This document shows positions 12,245 to 23,021 of a DNA stretch of 64,000 bases, piece after piece; within the stretch, counting starts at the first letter, position 1; each line of letters begins with the position of its first letter. Both the position numbers and the translations under genes were made by a program. The notes under the pieces are model-generated. The model saw only the letters and a list, made by a program, of their open reading frames with translations, was not told where the DNA came from and made no database searches. Source of the DNA: Lepus europaeus (Eukaryota > Chordata > Mammalia > Lagomorpha > Leporidae); contig NC_084829.1 in the NCBI RefSeq assembly GCF_033115175.1, positions 15,822,496 to 15,886,495 on the forward strand. The letters are read 5' to 3'.

Positions 12245-12543
12245 GGGTATTTTGTGTTTTATTTATTTGAAAGGCAGAGTTATAGAGAGAGAGGGAGAGA
12301 TCTTCCATCTGCTGGTTTACTCACCAAATAGCTGCAACAGCTGAGGCTGGGCCAGGCTAAAGCATCATTTGGGTCTCCCATATGGGTGCAGGGGCACAAA
12401 CACTTGGACATCTTCTGCTTCGTTTCCTAGGCTGTTAGCAGATAGATGGATCAGAAGTGGAACAGCCAGGACATGAATCTGTGCCCATATGGGATTCTGG
12501 CCCCACATGTGGCAGCTCTACCCACTGTACCACAATACCAGCT
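12245..12543 (-). mobile_element. CSINE, minus strand
   Basis: 'gttttatttatttgaaaggc' at the left, GAGAGAGGGAGAG, 'tgcaacagctgaggctgggc' and 'gtaccacaataccagctca' at the right. Confidence 0.88.
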
Positions 12544-12591
12544 CATTGTGATTCCTAACTTTTTTTCCTTTTTGATATGTGATGCATGATG

Positions 12592-12923
12592 TAACACTCT
12601 GTTCTTTTTTTTTTTTTTTTTTTGACAGGCAGAGTGGACAGTAAGAGAGAGAGAAAGGTCTTCCTTTTTCCGTTGGTTCACCCCCCCCAATGGCCGCTCT
12701 GGTGGTGTGCTGTGGCCAGCGCACCGCGCTGATCTGAAGCCAGGAGCCAGGTGCTTCTCCTGGTCTCCCACACTGCACTCCCAGGCCACAGCAGAGAGCT
12801 GGACTGGAAGAGGAGCAACCGGGCAGAATCCGGTGCCCCGACCAGGACTAGAACCCAGAGTGCCAGTGCCGCAGGCAGAGGATTAGCCTAGTGAGCCGCG
12901 GCGCCAGCCTAACACTCTGTTCT
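12592..12923 (-). mobile_element. CSINE (GC-rich young type), minus strand, with target duplication
   Basis: The SINE body spans 12606-12909: T tail, 'gacaggcagagtggacagta', and the GC-rich head 'gagccgcggcgccagcc'. It is flanked by a perfect 14-bp duplication, taacactctgttct, at 12592-12605 and 12910-12923, which defines the insertion. Low divergence and the intact duplication suggest a recent insertion. Confidence 0.95.
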
Positions 12924-13109
12924 GACTTTTGATAGGATGTCTCATATTGCCCATAACAATCAACATCTAAAGCAGAGAATGATAATCATCATTATGAAAG
13001 AAGTGAAGGCAGAAAAAGTAAAAATCTCCTAGTAAAAATACAAAGGTAATAAAAAGCAAACAATAAGAATATTTATGGAAAAATGTTAAGACATAGCCAT
13101 TACTTAATA

Positions 13110-14335
13110 ATCTAAATAAATGCCCTGATACCATTCAAGTACTAGAGGAAAACATTGAGGACATTCTGTGAGACATTGCCATAGGCAAAGACTTCTTAGA
13201 AAAGACCCCCAAAAGCACAGGCTGTAAAGACAAAAATAGACAAATGAGATTACATTAAGCTGAGAAGCTTCTGCACTACAAAGGAAACAACAAAGTGAAA
13301 AGACAACCAAAAGAATGAGAGAAAATATTTGCAAACAATGTAACTGATAAAGGATTAATATCCAGGATCTATAAAGAACTCAAGAAACTCAACAACAAAG
13401 TAAACAATCCAGTTAAGAAATGGGCAAAGGGCTTGAACAGGCATTTTTCAAAAGAGGAAATTCAAATTCCAACAGACAAATGAAAAAAATGCTCAGGGCC
13501 ACTAGCCATCAAGGAAATTCAAATCAAAACCACAATGAGATTTCACCTTACCACAGTTAGAAAGCCTCTCATCCAAAAATCAAAAACCAATAAATTCTGG
13601 CAAGGATGTGGGGGGAAAGATAGCCTAAAACACTGTTGATGGGAATATAAACCAGTCCAGTCACTGTGGAAGACAGTATGGAAATATCTCAGAAATCTGA
13701 ATATATATCTACCATATGATCCAACCATCCCACTCCTGGGAATTTTCCAAAAGGATATGAAATTAGCACGTGAAGGAATTATCTGTACGTCCATGTTTAT
13801 TACAGCTTAATTCACAATAGCTAAGATATGGAATCAACCAAGATATTCAAAAACTGATGACTGGATAAAAAAATGATGGTATATACACATTATGAAATAT
13901 TACTCAGCCATAAAAATGAATGAAGTTCTATCTTTTCCAACAAATTAGATGCAACTAGAAATCATTATGCTTAATGAAATAAGCCAGTCTCAAAAAGACA
14001 AATATCATGTTTTCTCTGATATGTGGCAGTTATTATAGAATACCAAAAATGAACTGGTCATTTGGGATATGGTTTTTGGTTTTAACCCTTATTTATACTT
14101 CTGTGAAACTATAGTCATCCTAGTTTTTATTGGTTGAATATTATGATTACTGGTAGATTAAGTCTGTGAATATAGACTGATTTAAAATTATGGCTTTGTT
14201 AAAACTGATGGGTGGGAAGGGAGTAAGACTAGAGGAAACGGTTAAGTGAGGGAAGTGTGGTTGTCTTTTCAGAACTGTATATACAGACTGCATAAGATCT
14301 GTTCTGTTTTTATTAATAAACATTTTTAAAACTAT
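13110..14335 (+). mobile_element. Old 5'-truncated L1: ORF2 C-terminus and 3'UTR, plus strand
   Basis: Collinear with the end of L1-B ORF2. 'ggcaaagacttcttagaaaa' (13190) and 'aaatcaaaaccacaatgaga' (13521) match 50440 and 50780, and 'tactcagccataaaaatgaa' marks the ORF2 end. The 3' end is near 'attaataaacatttttaaaa'. Many frameshifts and substitutions show an ancient copy. Confidence 0.85.
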
Positions 14336-14559
14336 TTTGAAGTCAATGCACAGGTTCTCATTGTATGCATTTTTCAGTGACTTCTTTAGTTGGATTATGT
14401 TGGATTATGCTTCTATGCTTCTTTTCTATAATCACCATATAAAATTATTTTCCTGTTATAATCCAAGACCAACAATTTATATTGCTTTGGAAACTGATTA
14501 GTAATATGTATTGTGTATATTAACACTTTTTAAGCCACTAATTCCATTTCTGATGAACA
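14336..14559. other. Short gap between L1 fragments, nothing recognised
   Basis: AT-rich; could include degraded L1. Confidence 0.4.
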
Positions 14560-14837
14560 ATCTAGAGAAGGTCAAATGTGCATTCAAAAAGCTGATGGGT
14601 ATTTAAAAAGTGATCAACATTACTAATTATCAATGGCTACTATCAAAACAGCAAAATAGTGCAAATACTGTTAAGGATGTGAAGAAAAGAGATTCTTGTA
14701 AATTTTTGGTTAAAATGTAAGTTAGTACAGCCACTATAGAAAACCGTGTGGAGGTTCCTCAAAAATTTAAAATAGAACTACCATATAATCCAGCAATCTC
14801 ACTTTTGGATATACAAAGGAAGTAAAGAACAACATAT

Positions 14838-15170
14838 CTGGGGCCGGTGTTGTGGCTTAATAGTCTAAGCCTCTGCCTGCAGTGCCAGCATCCCATATGG
14901 GCATCAGTCCATGTGCTGGCTGCTCTTCTTCCAATCCAGCTCTCTGCTATGGCCTGGGAAAGCAATGTAGGATGGCCCAAGTGCTTGAGCCCCTGCACCC
15001 ACATGGGAGACCTGGAAGAAGCTTTTGGCTCCTGGCTCCTGGCTCATGGCTTCAGATTGGCCCAGCTCTGGCCATTTGGAGAGTGAACCAGTGGATGACA
15101 GACTGTTCTCTCTGTATCTCCCTTGCTCTCTGTTAACTCTACCCTTCAAATAAATCAATCTTTTTTTAAA
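14838..15170 (+). mobile_element. CSINE nested in old L1, plus strand
   Basis: Head 'ggggccggtgttgtggctta', tail 'aaataaatcaatc'. Flanked by aacatatc before (14829) and after (15176), a short target duplication. Confidence 0.92.
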
Positions 15171-15332
15171 AAATCAACATATCCAAGAATGTCTGCATTC
15201 CTATGTTTGTTGCAGCAGTATACACAATAGCCGATATGGGTTAAGCCTAAGTGTCCATCATCAGATTAAGTAATAAAAATAATGTGTTGTATACGCACAA
15301 TGGAATATTCTTTAGTTTTTAAAAATGAAAGA

Positions 15333-15664
15333 GGGGCTGGCGCTATGGTGTAGCAGGTTAAGCAGCTGGCTGCAGCACCTGCATCCCATAAAGGTGCCCA
15401 TTTCAATCCCAGCTGCTCCACTTCCGATCCAGCTCCCTCCTAATGCTTCTGGGAAGGCAGTGGGAAATGGTTCAAGTACTTGGGACCCTGTACCCTCATG
15501 GGATACCCGGAAGAAACTCTTAACTCCTGGCTTTGGTCTGGCCTAGCTCTGGCCTTTGCAGCCATTTAGGGAGTGAACCAGAGGATGGAAGATGTCGTTT
15601 TCTCCCCCTCTTTCCCTCTCTTTCCATAACTCTGCCTTTCAAATAAAATAAATATTTTTTTTTA
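15333..15664 (+). mobile_element. CSINE nested in old L1, plus strand
   Basis: Head 'ggggctggcgctatggtgta' and tail 'aaataaaataaatatttttt'. Flanked by aaatgaaaga on both sides (about 15324 and 15664), a 10-bp target duplication. Confidence 0.93.
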
Positions 15665-16007
15665 AATGAAAGAAATCCTGACATTTGCAATGACATGATT
15701 GGAGCTGGAGGATACTACATTAAGTAAAATGAGTCACACACAGAAGGATAAATATTGCATTATCTTACTTATATGTGAAATTATTGATTTTATAGAATGA
15801 GATAACAGAATGGTGGCCATCAGTGGTTGAGGCAGCTGAGGATGAGTGGGCTGGGGGTCCAGGAGATGTTAGTCAAAGGATACAAAATTGCACTTAGAGA
15901 GGAAGAATAAGTTTAAGAGATCAGTTGTAAGGCATAGTGACTATAGTTAATGATGATATACCCCTATTTTTAAAAGATGCTTAGAATGAATGTTAAATAT
16001 TTTCACA

Positions 16008-16352
16008 GGCCGGCGCCGCGGCTCAATAGGCTAATCCTCTGCCTTGCGGTGCCGGTACACCAGGTTCTAGTCCCGGTCGGGGCACCGATCCTGTCCCGGT
16101 TGCCCCTCTTCCAGGCCAGCTCTCTGCTGTGGCCAGGGAGTGCAGTGGAGGATGGCCCAAGTGCTTGGGCCCTGCACCCCATGGGAGACCAGGAGAAGCA
16201 TCTGGCTCCTGCCATCCGATCAGCGCGGTGCGCCGGCCGCAGCACGCCTACCGCGGAGGCCATTGGAGGGTGAACCAACGGCAAAAAGGAAGACCTTTCT
16301 CTCTGTCTCTCTCTCTACTTTCCACTCTGCCTGTCAAAAAGAAAAAAAAAAT
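16008..16352 (+). mobile_element. CSINE (GC-rich young type) nested in old L1, plus strand
   Basis: Head 'ggccggcgccgcggctcaat', body with the CGGTGCGCCGGCC block, end 'ctgcctgtcaaaaagaaaaa'. Flanked by near-identical atattttcaca and atgttttcaca. Overlapping open frames on both strands (15977-16386) are SINE sequence. Confidence 0.93.
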
Positions 16353-16743
16353 GTTTTCACAAAAAAAAAATAACTATGTGGGATAAATGACACGTTATTT
16401 AGCAAGGTTTAACCATACCACAATGTACATGTCCAAACATCATGTTGTACACAATAAATAAACAAAATTTTCTGTCAATTTTTAAGTATATAAAAATAGA
16501 TTTGAAAATTGAAATTTAAGAAGGCCAAATATGGAAAGCATTTTACTGTGAGTTACACTTAGTTTAAGTGAAAAATCAGAAGATGTAAATATTCAGTAAC
16601 AGAAGAAAGATTGAGAGAGTATATAAAACTATTAAATTACAAAAGACTTTTATAGAGTTACAAAGGCCACATTTAGAAAATGTCATAATTTAGTAAATTA
16701 TAATATTCTACATATAATTTTATAATTTGTAAGAATACATGAT

Positions 16744-17031
16744 ATTGGGGCTGGCACTGTGGCTTAGTAGGTTGAGCCTCTGCCTAAAATGCCAGCATCC
16801 CAAATGGGCACTGGTTCGAATCCCAGCTGCTCCACCTCCCTGCAAGTGGCCTGAAAAGAAGTGCTTGAGCCTCTGCACTCACGTGGGAGGCCCGGAGGAA
16901 GCTCCTGGCTCCTGGCCTCAGGTCAGCCCAGTTCCAGCCGATGCAGCCGTTTGCAGAGTGAACTAGACCTCTCTCTCACTGCCTGTGCCTCTCCATAGCT
17001 CTGCCTTTCAAATAAATACTTAAACCTTAAA
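16744..17031 (+). mobile_element. CSINE, plus strand
   Basis: Head 'ttggggctggcactgtggct', tail 'aaataaatacttaaacc'. Flanking aatacatgat occurs at 16735 and 17034, a target duplication. Confidence 0.92.
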
Positions 17032-17039
17032 AAAATACA

Positions 17040-18446
17040 TGATTCACAGAAATATATTACAAAAATAGCATGTGATTCTGAGGCAATGAAAATTAAACTA
17101 CAGTTTTCTTCATTCTACTAAAACCTAAATTATAAATATTATATATTTATACTTTGTCAATATTATAAATATTGTTATAAATTGCATTAAAAGCTTTTTT
17201 CAAAACTATTACTCTTGCAATCCCTTATCAGTTCTTGTTCTGCCCAAGGGATTAATGCTAACCCTGAACTTCAATGTGTAAATGTATATATTACTTGACC
17301 TTGTAGGACATACATTTTTACCAGAAGATATCTGGAACTCTAGTCCAAAAATATTCATTAGAAAAACCAATGAAGAATAGAAGATTCTATTCATAAAACT
17401 TGCTATTTGACCCCAAGACTGCTTAAAGGAAATTTAGAGCTACATGTTCATTAACATTTATGTCCTTCTAATTAAACAACTCTAAATGTATTTGTCATAG
17501 TTTATGTTTTATGGCTCTAATCGTCACCATGGTTTTAGAATCTATGAACCATCTATGTGCCATTATGATGCTTCAAGTGCAGTTGGGAAGAGTTCATTTT
17601 CTGCATCTCTGGACACAATGACCAATTAAACTTCAGGGGCTCTGAAATCCCTGAGGTAAAATAGAGGATACAGCACTGTACTAATAGCAGAACCTTAATA
17701 AATACTGGTAGGTGTATTGATAGTTACAACTTCCTCTTTGTAACAACTAATGTTGATTCTATAAATTCCGCTTCTCATTGTAGAAATCGATTTGGAATCC
17801 AATGAGGGGAATCAATGTCCAAGTGACTGAAGATAGTATCTGCAATTTGCTTTCATCACATAAACTTTTCTTTTGCATGCTCTCAATACCATACAAGTTA
17901 CATGATCATTCCTTTCTTCCTGAGTGGGGAAAGAGTAAACAAGAATATCACAAGGACTGACAGTTCAAAAAGTCATTGTATTTATCATCCTGTATTTGCA
18001 CCAGAACTTCTCTAAACATGGCATGAAGAAAGGTGTGCATACTTCATGTAGGAAAAAGGTGAGTGGTATCTACTGAAGGAACATGTTACCATGAGTCGGA
18101 AGAATCAGTATCCTCTCACCCACGTGTTTGCTATTAGGCTGCAACAAATTAAAGTGTCTGATCTGCTTCTTGGGAACCAAACTTTCTTAATCTTTCATGC
18201 TTTTGTATGATATACTTTGCATTTATGCTAATACATAAAAAGAGTCAGTAGGACATTAAAGTATAAAAAAATCCTGTAGGATGTGTAAATAGGAAAAGCA
18301 CTAAATAATGATGAAATCAGTATTATCTTGTCAATGGGTAAGTTCATTTTTCTGATAATGTAAGAGAAATTTGTAATTGGCATTGGTGCCATATAAAAGG
18401 TGGAGAAGAGAAGATGTGAAAAAAATAAGTAGAAGAAAACAGCTGC
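17040..18446. other. Intergenic sequence, nothing recognised
   Basis: About 1.4 kb of AT-rich DNA. No coding signal; the 133-codon minus frame at 18228-18629 runs into the adjacent SINE and shows no domain. Confidence 0.5.
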
Positions 18447-18752
18447 TTGGGTGGGCATTTGCTGCAGTAAGAAGTTGCTTGGGACACCTATATTGGTGTT
18501 TCTCAGCTCAAGTCCTAGCTTCACTTCCAATTTCCACGTCTTGCTAAAGGTTGTCCGTGGAAGCAGCAGGTGATGGCTCAAGCACTTGCGTTCCTGCCAC
18601 TTAGATGGGAAATCCAAATCAAGTTCCAAGCTCCCAATTTTGGCCAGGCAATACCCCAGCTGTTGTGGACATTTACTGAATGAACCAACAGATGCAGTAT
18701 CTCGTCTGCCTCTGCTTCTGTCTCTCTTCCTATCAAATAAAAAAGAATAAGA
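18447..18752 (+). mobile_element. CSINE, plus strand, old
   Basis: Diverged head 'tgggtgggcatttgctgcag', recognisable 'tgatggctcaagcacttgcg', 'ctgaatgaaccaacagatg', and tail AAATAAAAAAGAATAAG. Confidence 0.8.
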
Positions 18753-18882
18753 AAAGAAAAAGCACAGCTGCAGAGTAGGGTACTTTTATCTCGTATGCCC
18801 TCTAGGTAACCCCATCTCTTCTACAAACTGTAGACTTGACTTCCCATTTACTGTAAAACTGTGTTCTCAGAATTGTTGGGAG

Positions 18883-19208
18883 GGGCTGGTGCTGTGGCAT
18901 AGTGGGTGCTGCTGCCTGTAGTGCCTGTAGGAGCCGGTTCGGGTCCTGGCTGCTCCACCTCTGGTCCAGCTCTCTGCTATGGCCTGGGAAAACAGTGGAA
19001 GATGGCCCATGTCCTTGGGCCCCTGCACGCATGTGGGAGACCTAGAAGGACTTCTGGCTCCTGGATTTGACTGTCCCAGCTCTGCCAATGTGGCCATTTG
19101 GAGAGTGAATCAGAGGATAGAAGACCACTCTCTCTCTTTCTCTCTTTGCCTCTCCTTCTCTCTCTTTGTAACTCTGACTTTCAAATAAATAAATAAATAT
19201 TTAAAAAA
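18883..19208 (+). mobile_element. CSINE, plus strand
   Basis: Head 'ggggctggtgctgtggcata', full body, tail (AAAT)n at about 19182-19200. Flanked by imperfect aattgttgg / aattgttag. Confidence 0.92.
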
Positions 19209-19289
19209 ATTGTTAGAAAAAAAGGAAAAAGTTAAATATGGGATAATTCATTTAATATTATAAGAATTAAAATATTATGAAATAATATA

Positions 19290-19618
19290 TTATTTTTAAA
19301 TATTTATTTATTTATTTGAAAGAGTTACAGAGAGAGAAGGAGAGAGATAGAAAGAGAGATCTTCCATCCACTGGTTCACTCCCCAGATGACCGCAATGGC
19401 CAAGACTGGGCCAGGCTGAAGCCAGGATCCAGGAGCTTCATATAGGTCTCCCAAGTAGGTGCAGGAGCCAAAGCACTTGGCCATCCTCTGTTGCTTTTAC
19501 CAGGCTAATGAGCAGAAAGTTGGATCAGAAGTGGGGCAGCCAAGACTCAAACTAGTGACCATATGGGATACTGGCCACACAGGTGCTGGCTTTACCCACT
19601 ACCCCACAATGGCAGCCC
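19290..19618 (-). mobile_element. CSINE, minus strand
   Basis: Tail-first 'aaatatttatttatttattt', GAGAGAAGGAGAGAG, 'catccactggttcactcccc', and right end 'ccccacaatggcagccc'. Confidence 0.9.
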
Positions 19619-20883
19619 AGAAATAGTATATTACTATAATGTGCTAAATTATGGGACCACTCATAGTAACTTATTTGAGGATTTTCTCATGTAAGGCAAG
19701 CTGAGATAATGAGGCAGTATTACTATTGTTGGTTACTATTAATGATTAATATTAATGAAATTTCTAATGAAAATGAGCTTGTATTCATTAAATGCTTGCC
19801 ATGTTTCAACATTGTCCTACATTCAGATAAGTATGTATTATCTCACTTGAGTTTCACAATAATTCTGTTTATCAATTCAGAGACCTTTTTCTTACATGTG
19901 CCATGAGGATGTTCATTCACTTCTCCAGAATCACATTGCTCAGAGATAACACTGGAAGATTCTAGCTGCAGAAAGAGTATTATTAACTTTTAAAGGTGAT
20001 ATTTTTAATGTAACCAAATGGAGAGACAATATTGCCTTGTTGTTTGGATGTTTCTTTAATAATGAGAAAATCACATATTTTCTCTTTTTACTATTAGTTT
20101 ATATATTTTCTTCAAATTACTTATTTTTATAATTGTTCTTTTTTTCTGTGGACTTTGGAATGTTTTTCTTTATATATTATTATGTATATAATTATTTATA
20201 TTTGAACATAACAGTCATTTTTCAATAAACACTTAATTTTTTCCATCTTACCATTTATATTTTATTATATTGACAAATATAATTATATATGTAGTTTGCA
20301 ACATGTTTTAATATATGAACACATTGCAAAATGCTGAATCAACATATTTAACACATTTTAAATTTATGTGGATATTCAAAAATATCTAATCTAATATCCT
20401 CTTATGTTCTTCAACTGGAGGTTTATCACTGTTATTTACCAAGAAATGATCTAGATGTAGGTCAAATCCAAAATTAAAACCATACACAATGAGAGGAGTT
20501 ACAAATTTTAGAGTCGTCTCTGTTCATTCTCATGTAGACTTTTCATTGTCAAGGTATAATTCACATATCAGTGTTTCTTACTCCAGAAAAGATATCTCAT
20601 TTGTAACAAGATGTTCTAATCATTCTTATTTTGTTATCTCCCTCCTTAAGTCTATTTTACTGTACTCTATTTTTGTGCTTATGACTATTGTAATTTATCT
20701 CAACGACATTGCATTTAACCATGCAAAATAGGTCAAAAAATTGAGTGCACTTAGATCATATGATTAAATAACTGACAACTTACATGACTGAAGGAAATAA
20801 ACTTCAACATGTGATTTTTTGTGTTCTTCATGTCTTAGGTTTTATGCAGTCATTCTTGTGCTATCTGTATAGTGAGGGAGGAA
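19619..20883. other. AT-rich intergenic sequence, nothing recognised
   Basis: About 1.26 kb with long AT-only stretches (for example 20160-20300). No gene seen. Confidence 0.5.
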
Positions 20884-21434
20884 ATGAGGGTACATCAAAA
20901 AATTCTTGGAAAGTGAAATCAAAAGGTAAGTTTATTTTGGTACAAAGATAATTTAAAATCAATACATAGGTTTTTCATAATATGTACTTTCTTTTTTGAC
21001 AGGCAGAGTTAGATAGTGAGAGAGAGAGATAGAGAGAGAAAGGTCTTCCTTCCGTTAATTCACCCCTTAAATGGCCGCTATGGATGGCATGCTGCGCTAA
21101 TCTGAAGCCAGGAGCCAGGTGCTTCCTCCTGGCCTCCCATGCGGGTGCAGGGCCTAAGGACCTGGGCCATCCTCCACTGCCTTCCCGGGCCACAGCAGAG
21201 AGCTGGACTAGAAGAGCAGCAACCGGGACAGAATCCAGCACCCCAACTGGGACTAGAACCCAGAGTGCCGGCACCACAGGCAGAGGATTAGCCAAATGAG
21301 CCATGACACCAGCCCATAATATGTACTTTTTATAAAACTTTTTAAAGACCCCTCACATGCATTGATTTCAATTTTTGTCATAAAAAACTTAAATATTACT
21401 TCAATTTTCCATAAAATATTTGAAGAACTCTCAT
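20884..21434. mobile_element. Palindromic DNA-transposon-like element (MITE), interrupted by a CSINE
   Basis: The left end 'atgagggtacatcaaaaaat' is an approximate inverted copy of the right end (its reverse complement begins 'atgagagttcttcaaatatt'). Further in, 'ccataaaatatttgaag' pairs with the left side. Removing the CSINE at 20991-21314 leaves about 210 bp with terminal inverted repeats of about 29 bp, roughly 20 of which match. No transposase is present. I do not assign a family. Confidence 0.5.
20976..21329 (-). mobile_element. CSINE, minus strand, with 15-bp target duplication
   Basis: Body 20991-21314. A perfect flanking repeat, cataatatgtacttt, lies at 20976-20990 and 21315-21329 (the leading c may belong to the SINE). 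Confidence 0.93.
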
Positions 21435-21955
21435 GTATAATAAGAAAGAAGGATCTGTAACTCTGGGGTTTGAGTCTTGGCCTCACCATTAATAAGCATG
21501 AAAAGTATTTATTCTCACTGCATCACAGTAACAATACAATATAAAGCATACCTATTTATAAGGGTTTTGGTGAAAATTAGAAAAAAATATATTTTTGGCA
21601 CAGAGAAAAGTCTTTCTCATGCAAATCTAGTAGAAATTAAGTCACCAATATGCCTATCTTCATCCAGGTTTCTTCAGATGAGGTCACAGCATTGTGGTCA
21701 TTACTGTACATCACAGGTAAGTCATAAATGCATTAACCTGAAATGAAGCGTTTTATACCCACAATGGCTCTTTGTATGAGTGGACATGAACAAACCCTTT
21801 AAAAGAAAGATGCAATTCAAAATATGACAAAGATGCTACCAAAACAGTCAGATTTATTTAGATTTATTATAGATTTAGAAACTCTTATAACCTCTTTACT
21901 CTTCAGCATTCTTAGCCTAACTTAAATGTAATTTGACTAAGATATTATCTGTGAT
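21435..21955. other. Intergenic sequence, nothing recognised
   Basis: About 520 bp; short frames only. Confidence 0.5.
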
Positions 21956-22330
21956 AAAATGTTTATTAATGGCTGGTGCCGTGGCTCAACAGGCTAATCC
22001 TCCGCCTTGCGGCGCTGGCAAACTGGGTTCTAGTCCCGGTTGGGGCGCCGGATTCTGTCCCAGTTGCCCCTCTTCCAGGCCAGCTCTCTGCTGTGGCCAG
22101 GGAGTGCATAGGAGGATGGCCCAAGTGCTTGGGCCCTGCACCCCATGGGAGACCAGGAGAAGCACCTGGCTCCTGCCATCGGATCAGCGCGGTGTGCTGG
22201 CCACAGCACGCCAGCCGCGGCGGCCATTGGAGGGTGGACCAACGGCAAAAGCAAGACCCTTCTCTCTGTCTCTCTCTCTCTCACTGTCCACTCTGCCTGT
22301 CTAAAAAATTTTTAAAAAATGTTTATTAAT
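21956..22330 (+). mobile_element. CSINE (GC-rich young type), plus strand, with 15-bp target duplication
   Basis: Body 21971-22315 with head 'ggctggtgccgtggctcaac'. Perfect repeat aaaatgtttattaat at 21956-21970 and 22316-22330. Frames of 84-123 codons across it on both strands are SINE-derived. Confidence 0.95.
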
Positions 22331-22344
22331 GTAGACTGGGTTTA

Positions 22345-22662
22345 TTTTTTAAAAAAATATTTATTTATTTGAAAGACAGAGTTACAGAGAGAGAGGGAGA
22401 GATAGAGAGCTCTTGCATCCACTGGTTCACTACCCAGATGATTCATCCTCCTGGTGATCAAAACAACTACAGCTAAGCCAGCCTGAAGCCAGTAGCCAGG
22501 AGTCTCTTCCATCTGCCCCACATGGGTGGCAGGGTCCCAAGCCCTTGGGCCATCTTCCACTGCTTTTCCCAGGCCATTATAAGGGAGATGGATCAGAAGT
22601 AGAGCAGCTGGGACTCAAACAGGCACCCCTTTAGCTACTAAACCACATTGTCTGACACTCGG
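22345..22662 (-). mobile_element. CSINE, minus strand
   Basis: Tail-first 'aaaaaaatatttatttattt', GAGAGAGGGAGAG, 'ccactggttcactacccaga', right end 'aaaccacattgtctgacact'. Confidence 0.88.
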
Positions 22663-22962
22663 TGAGGTTTAGAAGAGAAAGATAAGTCAAAACATGTTGA
22701 GCACTTAAAATTTTCAGTGCTTCATATGCATAAATTTATATAGTTAATGTCATTTTTAATGTAATGATTTACTTTAAAAATAGCTTAAACATAGCTATTG
22801 GAAACAGGAACTATTTTATAACTGTTAGATGACCATATTGCATTTAACAAGTGTTCCATTTAATTGACTCTAAGTCCTATTAGGTAGTGAGGAATTCATT
22901 ATAATTATTCTAAATTCAATTCAGTTCCAATAGGAGTATTTAATAAATATATTGGCTGCTTT

Positions 22963-22998
22963 CCTATCATATATTTTTTTCCTATCATATATTTTTAG
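22963..22998 (+). promoter_or_regulatory. Candidate 3' splice site for the OR2B3 coding exon
   Basis: OR genes usually have non-coding 5' exons spliced just upstream of an intronless coding exon. Here a T-rich tract built of two direct copies of cctatcatatattttt (22963-22978 and 22981-22996) ends in AG at 22997-22998, 23 bp before the ATG. Inference only; no transcript evidence. Confidence 0.4.
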
Positions 22999-23021
22999 GA
23001 GTGAAAAATCAGTGACTCATC

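Larger units (their letters stand above)
14560..16480 (+). mobile_element. Second old L1 3' fragment, plus strand, split by three CSINEs
   Basis: ORF2-end words appear in order in the four pieces 14560-14830, 15175-15330, 15672-16007 and 16360-16480: 'gtacagccactatagaaaac' (about 14728), 'cacaatggaatattctttag' (about 15297), and then a 3'UTR-like tail ending 'caataaataaacaaaa'. Removing the SINEs restores one continuous old L1. Confidence 0.75.

Noticed and set aside
18228-18629. 133-codon minus frame
   Set aside because: Half of it is antisense to an old CSINE; no recognisable protein.
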